Positions 50,094 through 63,186 of a DNA stretch of 64,000 nt are shown piece after piece. The DNA is from Voacanga thouarsii (Eukaryota; Streptophyta; Magnoliopsida; Gentianales; Apocynaceae), in assembly GCA_026120185.1 (NCBI GenBank), contig JANUWF010003380.1:69501-133500 (forward strand). Reading direction: 5' to 3'. The notes beneath the pieces were generated by a model that ran no database searches, had not been told where the DNA came from, and was given only the letters and a program-made list of their open reading frames with translations. How positions within the stretch are numbered: the stretch's first letter is position 1; each line of letters starts with the position of its first letter. The translations under genes and the position numbers were made by a program.

Positions 50094-50675
50094 TTGCTTT
50101 ATTTTGGATCTGAAGCAGCACCTGTTGTTATTTAGTCCTGTGGTCAAGAGGATAAATTTTGCCGTTCATGCAGAAGAGTCAAAATATTACGTGGTGTTTG
50201 GTGGTTTTATATTCTGTTACATTAATGTATTTATGTTTTCAGCAAAATAAACGTCTTAACCCGCGAGTTTTCATTTTAGAATTTTTCCTAGAAATACCAG
50301 AAGAAGATTAGTGCTACTTTTCTGTTCTATCAGTACAACATTTGTTCTTTGAACAAAACAAATTTGGAAGATCATAATACTTAAAGAGAATTGTTACATT
50401 TGTTTTTATGTCTTTTTAAAAAAATGCTTGTTCATGGATGTATCAGATGATAAGAACACAGAATTCCTAGAAGAATATGAATAGCTAAGGCAGTTCAGAC
50501 ATCATTGCATCTTATACCATGAAATGAATAGATGCACAGGGTCTTTCTTCCCAGCTGACAAACGAGAAAGACAAAATGATTATTTTCTAAAGAAACACAT
50601 CTCCTAGTTACCAACCAAGGAGACGGTCTTCAGCTATGGATTATCGGGTGGCCATCAGGTGAAGATTTAGAGTCA
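50094..50675. other. convergent 3' region between ACS and GRX
   Basis: 3' UTRs of two converging genes; no other feature seen. The ends of the transcripts cannot be set from sequence alone. Confidence 0.45.
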
Positions 50676-53600
50676 TCAGGAGCACAGTGCCTTTTCCAAG
50701 AGTTCCTGCAACTGTCCACTCTTGTACGACTCTGCAACCAAATTGTCATACACCTTCTAAGGCATTCACAGCAGCTGATAAATCTAATTAGCGTTCGGTA
50801 TGTCGAGAAACATAAACACAATCATTCAGAAACTAATGAAACTGTGTACAAAAACAAGCAGCCTTTATATCATACCAAGAAATTTCACTGCAAGACCTCG
50901 TTCTAGTCAAGACGAATGGCAACATGTCGGAACCGAATTAAAGTGGGAGATGTAACTAGTGGCTTGTGGTGTAAGCTTTAGAAATGGTGTAGGTTCTGTT
51001 AAATAGCAGGGAGCTTACCCAGTTGTGCAGGACAGTAAAATATTTCCTAAACCAGGAAACATTTTCCCACAAAAATTAAGCATGGTAAGAGCTAAGTCAA
51101 TCTTAAGTTGACACTTTCTTTTAATTATCTATGATTGCAACAAGAATAAAATAAAAGGCATCTGCAACCAGGCTCCTAGACCAAATAAGAAATAGGTCAC
51201 ATTTATATGTAATATAGTTATGAGCATCAGGAAAAGGCTATTTCACTAGACTTATACAATTAAAAGGGCCACCAATCCACTAACAAACCATAGTTCTGGT
51301 CTCAGAAGTTAACAAACAAGAATTATCATTCCATGAAAACTTAAAGGAACTATTTCTTCCATCAAAGTCAAGCACAGGCAAGCCTTCGAATTTATATGCC
51401 TGCTATCCTCTGCATGAAGCAAATTTCACATTGGATGGTGTAACCCATATCCATAAATAGGATTCAGCTGCGGTATTGAGTGCACAGTAGCATTAACCTA
51501 TATATTCTGTCCTACCCTCAAGCTCTATCACATTAGGCAAAGAGCTAGATCTTATTGCTTGTGCAGCTCATATTTCCATATCTGAAAATTAAATGTTTAT
51601 GTGAATTTTCGGGCATTGCACTGGCAATTAGAAAAGCCTTCCCTCCCCACCATCCCCCCCCCTCCCCCCAACCATCACCGACTCCACCACATAATCGGCA
51701 TAGATAAAGCAAAACTTTTTCTAGGCCGACAACTATTGATGGAAGAGATGATGAAGGAAGAAGGCTGGAGAAAACCTATTGTACTGGAGAGCAATACATT
51801 TCTCTCAGGCATCTATTTGTAAGAGCTTTGAGAGAAGAGAGATTAGTTTGAAATTCCACCTCTGCCCTGAGATAATATAAATAATGGTCAAAGTGAAGAA
51901 TTGGACTGGACAAAATGCCTGATCCTAGGGTCAATTGTGGCTGTATTACAACAATGCTAGGATATAAAGCTGCTACTGACGTTACGGCAGTGATGAAGTG
52001 CTACATGTATGTTTTTTTACATGAAATTGTCAAATGTCTCATTTGCCAGAACCAAAAAGAGCACTGACAATCTTGTAGCTAACATATTCAACAAAAGGGT
52101 GACTAGGGTCTTAAACGAACTGCTGAACTAACAATCATGAAAAGCTTTTGACTAATAGTTTAAAAAACTGTCAACATAGTAGCGGATGCAGCCATCTATG
52201 AGGTGCTTGTTGAAGCTTGTAATCTAACAACTCTAGCCATTTACTTGAAGCTTAGTGCTTTTGTAAAGACATAGAATGAGATTTTCACCAATTAAACTAT
52301 AGGTCTCATAAATGGGAACACTTCTAAGGGGGTACAAAACCCTAGGGGTATTCAATAAGACAATCAATTTCCTCCATCAGTTAAACGTTGTCATCAAAGT
52401 CTTTAGAAACAACTGTAAGCAATTTTAGCTTATACCTGTGTACTTCGGGGTTTACGTAAGGGGCACCTTGGTAAGAAGTCTTATTTAAATCAGTATTATT
52501 TAGTGGGCTTGACTTTTGGGATTACTGTTATGCCATATTTGATCACTTCAACGTCAAGGTAAATGGATGACGCAAAAACACAGGTCGAAAAGAGTCCTTT
52601 CTTTGCACTTCACATCTCAGCATTGGGTAGAAGATCACAGAACTTAAGAAGCATGGACTTTAATTGGCTTCAATTAAGTGTATAAAAGTTAATCTGTGTC
52701 GATAGAACAACACCATAGCATGAATACAAGTACGTAAACTTACCAACAGTAATGTCACAGCCACCAAAGAATTCACCATCGATGTAGAGCTGCGGAAAGG
52801 TAGGCCAGCTGGAATATTCTTTCAGTGCCTGACGTAGGAGATCATTTTCAAGGATATTAATAGTCTCGAAAGGGACATTTAGTGAGTTTAAAATCTGAAC
52901 AACAGTATGAGAAAATCCACACTGTGGAAATTCCTTCGTGCCCTTCATGAAAAGAACCACTTTTTGGGACGCAACAACTTTGTCTAGGGTAGTCTTCAGT
53001 TCAGGGGTAAGAGCTGCATTAATAATACATCAGTCGGAAAAAATTCCCGAATGAAAACACGAAAAATATAAAGGACTCCTAGTGCATAAAATAATTAGGA
53101 GTTTAGTTTACTGCTAGAGGAATGAACTTTTTTGTCCAACTCTAATAAGTCATTAGTAAACTTGGCTCCGAAGCCCTATAATGGATTTTACTACAATTTA
53201 ATTCCTTATCCTTAAAGTAGTAAAGAAGGAAAGTCATCAGACTAAGCGCCTATCCTTGCATTATACTCCCTCTATTTCTTCTATTTTAACTAAACTTTTT
53301 ATCCCAATTTATTTGTTCTATTAACAAATCAGGATAATATTAATTATTATTTTTTCACAAATATATTTTTTAATACAATGTACTTATATTAAAAAATAAA
53401 ATAAAATTAAATATACTTATCAGATATAAAATTTTATTAAAAAAAATTAAAAAAAATTTTTATTTTTTTTAAAATTTATGAATTTGTTAAAGTGGTAAGA
53501 TAAAAAGGGAGGAAGGGAGTACTAACTAACCTCATGTTAAACAAAGGTTTGAGTTGGAACTATATTCGAAAATGAGATCAACTGAGCTAAAGTTTGACTA

Positions 53601-53970
53601 CTGGAGATGGAGCTGAGTTCAAGTTTTTTAGACTATGTGCTTGAGAGCGGGGCTCGACGCTGAACTTTTCTCAAGAAAAGAAAAAGGGGGAAATTTCAAT
53701 AAAATAGAGGTTGACAAACTTAGATACATAGGAATTACCAGACAAGCATAGGAGGGAACCCATCTTTCGTGATCGTGAGCGGAATCCATCTATTAGAGAA
53801 AACGGATGGCGAACGATCAAACAGCCGGTGTAGTTGCCGGAAGGAGTAGGAGCAGAGTAGTTTTTCAAGGGAGGCGAAACAGCATATGAAGATAGTCCTG
53901 TTGTTGGGGAAAAGATTAAGGGATAAGTAGCCCTGAAACACGATTCTACCAATTGCCACTGAAATGCCAT
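50676..53970 (-). CDS. GRXS14: monothiol CGFS glutaredoxin, plastid (GRXS14 type)
   Basis: Small plastid redox and [2Fe-2S] cluster carrier; the Arabidopsis member (CXIP1) protects against oxidative damage and transfers Fe-S clusters. Three exons: 53970-53739, 53013-52744, 50731-50676; GT-AG introns; 185 residues. Residues 1-77 form a Ser/Pro-rich transit peptide with almost no acidic residues. The mature domain starts near ALTPELKTTLDK, with VLFMKGTKEF before the catalytic CGFS at residues 109-112, then PTFPQLYIDGEFFGGCDI (GSH-binding) and the end SGQLQELLEKALCS. There is an in-frame TTG at 53982, but the ATG at 53970 is the natural start. The second intron is 2 kb. The gene is divergent from the SWP73 gene (ATGs about 850 bp apart). 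Confidence 0.95.
53266..53519. repeat. Stowaway-like MITE in GRX intron 1
   Basis: Ends CTCCCTCTATTTC and (reverse complement) CTCCCTTCCTCCC, TA on both sides (53264-53265, 53520-53521), AT-rich interior. It lies between exons 1 and 2 of GRXS14. Confidence 0.75.
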
Positions 53971-54817
53971 CGTCGCCCCCAACTACACCAGAGAAGGGAG
54001 AAAATTCTACTCCTACAATTTCTATTTGTAATCGCCCAGTTTTCTCTCTCCTCTCCTGGACCTTTCAGCTTTATATCTGTTTGTTCTTTTTATTTTATTA
54101 TATTTATTTCATAGGCCACAAGCTATAGACGAAAACTGGGCATTGAGTTCAACTACTGTGCCGCCTAATTTGGAGGTAAGACGAGGTTCTCTTCAATATT
54201 CTTATAATAGACTTGGTCTATTAGATTAATAATTTTAAAGAAATTATATTTTATAATTTGTAATATTAAATATAATATATATTTTTTTAAATTATTAATT
54301 TATATAAATATAAATTTATATTAAAATTTTTATAAATTAAAAATATTATTTAAATCGTAATTGTGTTAATGTTTTTAGTTTTTTTTTAAATTGATTAAAT
54401 TATTATTTTTTATTTTTTTAAATCGCTCTCATCGGAGTTACAGTGCTGATGGCTCCGCGTCTCCCAAACTCATCTATTGTGTGAGCCAGTAGCAAGACTC
54501 TCGATCACTTTACACCAGTCATATACTCTGTTTTTTTTCCCCTAGGGGTTTAGAACGCTGGCCAGTGTTACTCACTGTCAATCTACCGGGATGCCGATGA
54601 TTGTGAAACTGTAAAAATACAACCTCCCCCCCCCGCCCCCCCTTTTACCCTGAAATTATCCTTTTAGAAGTCAGATAGTTTTTTTTTTATGGCTCAATCC
54701 CCTTCACCGATTAGACTTTTGAGATTTCAATGAATAGTAACAATTGCAACTCTCTTCCTACGAAAAATACCACCGCATTTAGCAATCCCATTCCAGTTGG
54801 GGCAGTTCAAACTTCAA
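53971..54817. promoter_or_regulatory. shared divergent upstream region of GRXS14 and SWP73
   Basis: About 850 bp between two divergent start codons. The middle (about 54240-54420) is nearly pure A/T. Both flanks carry C- and T-rich tracts, including a C10 run near 54627. No TATA box could be assigned with confidence. Confidence 0.45.
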
Positions 54818-57800
54818 ATGCAAATTCCCATGAGCCACAACCAAACAGCCCGAACTCATCTTCTCTCTCAGCAATCCCAACCGCAAGGTGGGATTCACTT
54901 TCCTGGCCATTTCCAATTGTCCGAACCCCAAGCCCAGGTATTGGGCCAGCCTCAGGCTCCGGCTGCTCATATCAACCTTCAGAATAGCACAACTAAGAAC
55001 AACGCAGGAGGTTTGTCTTCACCTGCTATGTCCACACCTGGAACTGCGGTGAGCAGTGTTAAGCGTACCCCATCTCATAAGCCCCCATCGCGGCCATCTG
55101 GGAGTTCCTCTAGCGCCCATGGACAAAGTGGCACTGCTTCTCCTTTGAAAACTATGGAACTAACCCCTGCTGTAAGGAGAAAAAAACGGAAGCATTCTGA
55201 CAAAGAAATCCCGGATAAAGTGCCCATGTCCTTTCCCGAATCTTCTTTTTACACTCAAATGCTGGAACTTGAATCTCGTGTTGATGCTGTTCTTACCAGG
55301 AAGAAGATGGACATATTAGAGTCTATTAAGCATCCTCTGCGTGTTCAGAAAATACTTCGGATTTATGTCTTCAATACATATGCTAATCAGGTCGGAGCCC
55401 TTACTCAGAATACGAGTGCCGAGCCTCCCTCATGGTCACTTAAATTAACTGGAAGGATCTTGGAAGATGGGAATGATCCTGCTGCACTTGGTTCGCTGCA
55501 CAGATCTAGCTCTTCCTTCCCAAAGTTTTCCTCTTTCTTCAAGAAAATCACTGTCTATTTGGACCAGAATCTGTATCCAGATAACCATGTGGTCTTATGG
55601 GAGAGTTCTAGATCACCTGCTTCTCATGAGGGTTTTGAAGTGAAGAGAAAAGGAGACAAGGAGTTCGCTGCGATTGTTAGGCTAGAAATGAATTTTGTTC
55701 CAGAAAAATACAAACTTACTCCGGCTCTGCAAGAAGTCCTTGGTATTGAGGTTGAGACGCGCCCCAGGGTTTTAGCTGCACTTTGGCACTATATAAAGAC
55801 TAGAAAATTGCAAATAGCAGGTGACCCTTCATCCTTTTCATGTGATCCTCCTTTGAGAAAAGTTTTTGGAGAGGAGAAGCTGAAATTCTCTGCAGTTATC
55901 CACAAGATAACAGAGCATCTAACTTTGCTGAAACCTATACATTTGGAGCACAAGATTAAGGTTTCTGGTAATTCTCCAGCTGGCAATACTTGTTACGACA
56001 TTCTGGTTGATGTTCCTTCTGTAGTAGAGGAGGAAATGACTAGTTTTTTGGCTACATTAGAACAAAACAAGGAGATTGGTGCTTTTGATGGAGCTATTTC
56101 TGCTGCTATAAATAAACTCCACAAACATTGTCAGAGACGAGATTTCTATCTAGGATTCAGTCAGTCTCCAGCTGAATTTATTAATGCCCTGCTTGCTTCT
56201 CAAGCCAGAGATTTAAAGCTTGTTGGTGCAGATACCAATCGAAATAGGGAGAAAGAGCATCAATCTCAATTCTACGATCAACCCTGGTAAAGTTGTTTCT
56301 AATCAAACTTCTAACATATGAATATTGAATGTCCTCACTAACATTTAATTTGATAAAGTGAAATACAGTAGAATTGGGGACAACAGATCATTCAGGAATT
56401 TCATTTTATTTCCTATTGCATAATGTCCTTGCATTTTGGAGAACTGCTGAATATACCTTTGCATGTCTTGTATATGAATTGGCAGCTATTTTACTCTTTC
56501 ATCCTATGTGGGTGCTCATTATAATCTCCTTAGTTGTATGATAAATTGTGACTGCTGGCTGTTGAAAGAATATGTTGTTTGCTAGAATATGAAGCAAGTG
56601 GATAATAAATTTTAGTCATCTAATATTTCTTGTGGATTAAATCCACCTGGAAGTTAGCATCCCTGAACTTTTCCCAAAGTGACATGTACTTCTTTAGCTC
56701 TTTTATTATGCTAATCAGTGTCTACTATACAAGGCACCAAAAACTTGAGTGAGCTGTATTGCTTGCTAGGGTAGAATATTATCCTTGCACTTTAAGGCGT
56801 AATTTACCTTGTCCCCTTATACTTCTACTAAGTGTCAGTTTGCCCCTCTATCTCTAACTATGTTAGTTAATTCCTTAATCAGTAATAATGAAATATGTGG
56901 TTATGTTTGTTTACAGTGTGCAAAATGGTTTTCATAACTAGTAGTATTGTTGTTGTTGTTTTCATAACAAGTATTCTTCTTCTTCTTATTGTTATTCATA
57001 ACAAGTACTATTATTCTTCTTCTTATTTCATAGAAAGTATCATTGTTGTTGTTGTTGTTACACAAGTCAAATTTGACTCTTGATAATTTTTCTTGATTTT
57101 ATGTCAATAGTTCCTTTTTTTTTTTTTGGTTTGGGGTGGGGAGGGGGGGGGGTTGTTGGAGTTTATAGAAATGGATCTATATATTATTAATTATTATACT
57201 TTTAAGTTCCACATATCAATCAATCTAACCATTGGGTTTTGAATTTGTTTAGTAGCCATTTGGCAACATTTGCTAACTGTTCAATCTCTAAAATTTTATT
57301 TTGAATCTCTTCCAAATTTTAGGCTTCTTTCATTTTTTATGTCACTTTTTTAATTTTGCTGAAATGGCCATCTATTTTAAGGCTTTTTTTTTTTTTTTTT
57401 TTGAAGAAAAAGGAATGTATTTTGATCAGTATTCTCTTTGTTTCTAAGTCTTGGGTATGTAAATATGCAGCTAAATTTGTAGGCACCAAAATTTAGCAGT
57501 TTTTTTGAGGGGAAAGTGAAGTGCTAAATATTAAGAAGTGCCAATTGGGATCGTTTGCCTTTTAATAGATATATGGGGGCATTTTTTGATGGGAAATTCT
57601 AAATACAAAAGGTATTTGCAGTAAACTAAAACAAAGAAGGTTAGGGAACATTCATGACACTGAGTAAAATTACAAGGGGACAGACTGATGTCATTCAATA
57701 TTCCATTCCATCTGTGGTCTGGGGAACAGTTGATGCAAAAACAAAAGTTGAGGGGCATATTTTCATAATGACAAAAGTTCAAGTGGATTTAGCTTCATTA

Positions 57801-58105
57801 TATGGTCTTGTTCATTCTGATATCATATCTAAGCTTTTACCAGTAGCTGGTGTGAATTTTACTTTCTTTATGCATTTTGTTTTAAAATGTTCTTTTCCTC
57901 ACCCTCCATGAAGTGCTTGGATGGTTTACTTCCCTTACCTTGCTTTTGCATTGGACTTGTGCTCTGTGATGACCATCTCAGAACTCCTTTACTGATAATT
58001 CTGAATTTCTTCCGTAATTCCTATGTATTGTGCAGGATCGAGGATGCTGTTATTCGATATCTAAATCGCAAGCTTACTGCCACTGATCCTTCTGGAAGCA
58101 AATAA
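54818..58105 (+). CDS. SWI/SNF complex subunit, SWP73/BAF60 (SNF12 homologue)
   Basis: Core subunit of SWI/SNF chromatin remodellers that links the complex to transcription factors. Exons 54818-56286 and 58036-58105; 56286 ends TG before a GTAAAG donor and 58036 begins G, completing Trp; 512 residues in all (Arabidopsis CHC1/SWP73B is 534 as I recall). Gln/Ser/Pro-rich N-terminus; [16 protein letters not shown] basic patch; family block [25 protein letters not shown]2 domain at about residues 297-375 ([19 protein letters not shown] to FGEEKLKF); C-terminal [17 protein letters not shown] and [11 protein letters not shown]. The start is uncertain: the first in-frame ATG is 54818, while an ATG at 54730 in another frame encodes a plausible family N-terminus ([15 protein letters not shown]). 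This suggests an indel near 54800 or an upstream ORF. Confidence 0.9.
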
Positions 58106-59585
58106 TTTGGGCAACCCCTGTACTTTTAAGAGGTCGATTTGCTATTATTTACCAGCGTATCTTACAGGTGATGTCTTTAGTTTTGCAAGATGCTAGAATT
58201 GCTTGGTAAAGCACTTGATTGAAAATTTGCTGGGACCATGTTTGGGCCGGTTTGCTTACAGATATTTTTTTTGGGCCATTCGGAAGAGTTGGTCTCTTGT
58301 AGCAGTCATAACTCAACCTGCAATATGTAGTATGCAGATTGGATGATCAAATATGTTTGGTTATTTACCTAGGTGAAGGAAATTTGATATACTAGCAACA
58401 ATTGTCGACTTGGCTGCCATTACATGACTTGGGCATCCCATAAAGGATGTCAAACGTGCCAATGGACTTCTCCTTTTCGTGTAAGTATGCAGGCAAGGGG
58501 TGGCATTTTGTACAACTGGATTTTCTTACTTGTCTTTTGAAACTCCGGCATCCTGGATAAATTGCCATGCCTTTCTACATTTATTATTATTAAGATAGCC
58601 TCGGTCTTTATAAAACAGATGAAAAGCCCATATGGAAGCATAAACAAAAGCAGAGAGGAAAAGTAGAGTGGGGAAGCTAGTGCTAGTTTTTACTGAGACT
58701 GTTTTTTATCTGACTGATTTTCAAGTGTGGTATGTCATTCGCTTCTTCAATGTAGTTTTGCTCCCTGCATGGTGTTTTTTGCGTGGATTTGAGTTTGTAC
58801 TTCCACACCAAAAAAAAAAAAAAAAAAAATCATCTTTTTGCCTGTGTTTCATTTCGTAGGCTCAATATTGCTACCGTTCTTTGCCAATGCATGTATTATG
58901 TAACCATTCCAAACTCACATGCATCAGTAAGCAACTAAAGAATTCATTCCATGGGCGTCAACTAGTTTTGGAACTTATTTATGGAAGGAAATCCGTGATG
59001 GTAAAAGGAGTCAGAGCGTCTCTCTACAGTGCCTTAGTTTACGTCTGTGACGGAACTTATTCTGACTTAGTTTACGTCCGGGACATATTGATTGTAAATG
59101 AGTTTGTTTCATCTCTGTACACTGCGCTGATTTTATTCTGTATTAAATTTATCTAAAGGAGCTGAAGATATTTTGGTTCAATTACCCAAGAAAAACCAGA
59201 TTTAAAGGAAAAAAGAGAAGAAAGGACCCGGTTTGAGCTGGAGAGCATATAGCTGGATAATATGTAACTTTTATCAGATTAAGGAGCCAAATTTATAATA
59301 ATATTTGGTACAAATTCTGGAAAATCAAGCAGTGGAACATAATCACAGGTGCCACCTCTCTAATGTGAAACGGGACAACAGGACACCATCTTTTGATAAA
59401 TGTATGCCGTGTGATGGTAATTTTTCTCCTCTTGATGCGACTACAGCTAAGTCGGAGAACGCATGAAATGTAGATAATGGCATACATACTGTGTATAAAC
59501 CCCAGTAAAATACATGTACAGAAGGCATAGAAAACAGGTGCGCTTCAGCCCATTGTCTTGCGAGATAATTGTGAAGCAACTGTAT
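58106..59585. other. convergent 3' region between SWP73 and NIPA genes
   Basis: Contains the 3' UTRs of two genes pointing at each other, with an A18 run near 58811 and near-identical 15-base copies of TTAGTTTACGTC near 59035 and 59067. No other gene seen. Confidence 0.45.
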
Positions 59586-62500
59586 TTAATCAATGCTGAT
59601 GCTTTGTGGGAGCATTGAAGTGCTTTCCAAAATGTTTTCTCCATCCTCCTCATCACCTGAGATCTTACTCCAGCCTGAGCCTCGTAGAGAGAATAACTTA
59701 GTCCTATCACAAGCATTTCCTCTAAATCCTGTTATTTTTGATGAAACCATCGGCATTACAAGTACTGAAGACGCATGAATGGAGTCTTCTCCTAAACCAA
59801 GCGATAATGAGCAAGCAGCCTGGAAGCAAACCAAATTTTCTACAAGTCACAAAAAGGAAGATTTATTCATATGCAAAGAGGTGCTAATAGGTTGGTTTAA
59901 GCAGAACCTTTGCCTTAACAAACACATTTGTAGCTTTGACCTTCACAGCTTGTGCAAAAGAACTCATATCTTTAATTTGGGAAACTTCAGATTGAACGAC
60001 CACCCTGTGTTATGTGCACAGGTAAGAAGACAAATGGCAGAAATGAACAATAAGATTCAGCTACATTTGACAAACAAGTTCAATAATATGGTTAACCCCA
60101 TTATTTCTGATAAAGATGTTTTAATGCTCTAATGGAATGGTACTAACTAATAACATCTTGAAAAAATCAAAATTGCTGAGGGCATTAGGGTTTAGTCTTG
60201 AATTGCTCGAAGACTCCAATTTTTTATAAAGATCAGTGGGTGCAAAGGGGGTCTAGAGCCTTGAGGCACAAGGCACAAAAAGGGGTGAGCCTTTTGCAAA
60301 AAAGGCACACTATTAGCCTAAAACATTAAATATATTATATATATTTCTTGTTTATGGCACTGAAGTTTAATTAATACTATAATACTAATAATAGATAATC
60401 AAAAATAGCACAGTCTAATAAAAACAACAAAAAAGTCTAATCACTAGTGCCTAACCGTAATCATCATAATCCTCTGAATCCCCAGGAACAATTTCCTCCA
60501 CTTGAGCTTCACTGTCTAGTGGAGCATCTTACTCTTCTCCATCATCTTAATCGTTAAATCTAGGGACACTTGAAGATGATGGCAAGTAAAATATAGTGGT
60601 TGGGAATGAGAAGAACCAACATCTCTTGACCTAGATGAATAACGTGGTTCATCTACTCCAGCTGTCCTAGAAACCTCAGACTAAGTCAAATCTGAATCTT
60701 CAAATACTATATCATTGTCTTCTAATCCTCCAACTTAGAATCTTTAGATGTTAGTTTTAGTTTTTTAAGACAATTAATTTTAGTAGTTGGACTGATTTGC
60801 GTCTTTTGATCTTCCAATTTTTTGTTTTCCCTTGATCCTTTTCTAAAGAGGCGTTTGCCTTGCTAATTTGGGTCACGCCTGAGGTTTTGAGGCCCTGAGC
60901 TTTCACGCCTGTGCGCCTTGCGCCTCAGGCACAGGCCTGAGTGGCCCTTAACAACACTGATAAAGATAACCAGGTACCTGTCCACATCACTCGGCAGATT
61001 TGTAGTCGCAGAAACTAATGAAGTACCCTTGGCTTCACCTGCTGAAAAGGTTCTGAGTGAGTTCCCATGTCTATGACATGCATGTTAGAATCTTCATAAT
61101 GCAGTTCCATACCTTTGGAATCATCAGGTGCCAACAAAGAAATCCCAGCAAACACAGAGAGCATTCCAAGTACAAACATGGTTGTTCGTAAAGCATCAAA
61201 CACCTGCTTAAAGGAGATCCAATAAGTTTGTTTATCTCCTCAACTCAACAGTTAGACAAAAGTCAAAATATCAGTCTGGCATAATTAACAGGCTCACAGC
61301 AATCCTACCCGCATCCATGTAACCTAAAGCAGTCTCTGAATAACACGAAAATTAAAGAACAATATAGGATAACTAGCTTTTCCTGCATGTTTGTTGGGAC
61401 CATATGTACTGTATACGTGATGAAAGCTTTTACTACCATCTGGGTCCTACAAGATTTGCAAAATTCTACAGGAAAAGACATCATAAACACAAACTGGGAA
61501 ACTACTAACCATCTGAAGTGAGGACCCACAATTTTTTGAAAAACTTTACTAATATGAAATGGCATATAAGCAAAAATTATTTTGCTTTCTTTTACCTCAC
61601 CCTTATATTCAAACAAATGCCAAGTGAAATAACTTAAAACATATTTGGACATCACTATGAAGCCACCAACAAAGTTATTCTCCCACGTAGGGAAGTTTTA
61701 CTGACATAGAATTTTTCTAAAACGGTAGATAAATTCAAACAATCTCATCCAATTAACAGTCTTTTGTAACCCATACAACTACCAAAACCGTTTTTCCCTG
61801 CTGAAATAAACCTGGGGAGAGGCTCCTCTCCAGTGTTAAGAAAACTGGAAATCAGTCTTTTAGATATAGAAGACATGTTAGTATCTTTAGTAGTTAATGG
61901 TTAGGATTAGTCTTCTTATCTCTTCCTATTTTCTCTCCCCTTACCTTTACACCCCACCCTGCCTAACTCCTACTTAAAAAAATCATTCACATGCTATTCA
62001 AGCATAAGTAATTCATACTTCATCATCAGCAATAGGATTTTTCCATACTTCCCATGAGTATTAACATGCTTTCCTATATTTAAAAGACTGAAAGATCTCC
62101 AGTTTTCTCAACACTAAAGAGTAGCCTCTAAATTAGTTCACGAGACACTAGCAAACATATTGTGTCTCAAACACTAAACCTCCAGAAAATCATAGAGCTG
62201 GTTTATTTTCATCTGTTCAGTACACTAATCAAGCAAACAGCTGAAAACTAGTCCAGCAACTGAAAAAACAGATATCTTATACTCAAATAAAAAAAAGATC
62301 AAGAAAAAATGGCAAAAGAATGAGGAAAGAGGAAACGGAGAAGGAAATGAGGAGGGAGGGTCATGACCTGATATTCCTGGAAGTACACAAATCCTGTACA
62401 AATGGAGAAAAAGGTCCATGCTATCTGAAACATTGGGACTATGAGAATTGCATCAAACAATGATAATCCTTCATTAAGCCTGGCCATCTGCAGCGAGAAC

Positions 62501-63186
62501 ACATTGAAGAAAGTTGGAAGGTAGCATATTTCTTCACCTCAAAGGGCAGGGAATTCAATTTCGAACTATTTAATCATGAGGATGTAAAATGAGAAGAATT
62601 TTTACCCAAAATCCAGCTGTACTAAGAAACAGTAGAAGCATGGAGTATGTGAACCAGCTATGCAATTGATAGCCACTCGAAATGGACAGTCTCAAAAGGT
62701 TGGAGCTAAAAATTGAAAATAGAGAGTATAAGGTAAGAGAATTCTAAGAATCTACAGACAAAATTCAGTAAGTTCCAAAAACTCACAGAGATTTGGCAAA
62801 CAATACTGAACACGAACCAACAGCACCAGAAACAATAGCATATGAAAAAGGAAGCAGCATTTGCCAGTAAGCTTTGAGCTCCTCTCCAGGGATGGCAAGT
62901 AGCAACTCCCCTCTCCTGGATTACCAAGTTAGAAGCGAGCACAATTAAAGTAGGCCAATTATCCATCTACTCAACTCCCAAAACAAGTGATAAGGGTAAA
63001 CAAAAGCAGGAAACTGGAGGGTTAATGAAGCATTCAGCTCTCTACTAATACAGACAATTTAAATTACTTCCAAATTATCTCACCTGTATATTGAATGATG
63101 CAACGCGACAACTATGGCTAAAATCAGACAGTAAAGAAGAAAAGCAATATTGCTATATTTCTCTGCCAACTGCTCTGGTGTATAAA
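59586..63186 (-). CDS. NIPA8-like probable magnesium transporter (N-terminal part off window)
   Basis: DUF803/NIPA multi-pass membrane protein, proposed Mg2+ transporter. Visible exons, in order: 63186-63084, 62915-62787, 62705-62606, 62487-62368, 61203-61113, 61041-60978, 60004-59908, 59819-59586 (TAA at 59588-59586). The phases join without a stop. The intron 61112-61042 is only 71 bp; without it the frame breaks at a TAG. Membrane segments: NIAFLLYCLILAIVVALHH, a Gly/Ala/Val segment with SYAIVSGAVGSCSVLFAKSL, YSMLLLFLSTAGFW, VPMFQIAWTFFSICTGFVYF and MFVLGMLSVFAGISLLAP. Then comes a hydrophilic C-tail with SLSLGLGEDSIHASSVLVMP and SSKITGFRG, typical of the NIPA8 clade as I recall it. Upstream exons lie beyond 64000. 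The intron 60977-60005 holds a hAT element. NIPA8 versus NIPA9 naming is uncertain. Confidence 0.9.
60234..60959. mobile_element. non-autonomous hAT element in NIPA intron
   Basis: 726 bp with CAGTG termini (CAGTGGGTGCAAAGG and, reverse complement, CAGTGTTGTTAAGGG) and a perfect 8-bp duplication ATAAAGAT (60226-60233, 60960-60967). GGCACAAGGCAC and GCGCCTTGCGCCTCAGGC motifs lie near both ends and can pair. No transposase ORF. Confidence 0.88.
61817..62135. repeat. MITE with about 50-bp inverted ends in NIPA intron
   Basis: The left end GAGGCTCCTCTCCAGTGTTA, then GAAAACTGG, and the right end (reverse complement) GAGGCTACTCTTTAGTGTTG, then GAAAACTGG, match over about 50 bases down to CAGTCTTTTA. 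No clear target duplication; superfamily open. Confidence 0.75.

Noticed and set aside
53971..53982. Upstream TTG as the GRXS14 start
   Set aside because: The ATG at 53970 is in frame with a normal transit peptide, and TTG starts are not expected in plant nuclear genes.
59779..60132. 117-codon plus-strand ORF
   Set aside because: Overlaps two NIPA exons on the opposite strand whose splice phases and family match are clear.
61015..61112. Reading the NIPA exon through to an in-frame stop near 61015 as the C-terminus
   Set aside because: It would cut off the conserved C-tail exons, and a 71-bp intron restores the frame.
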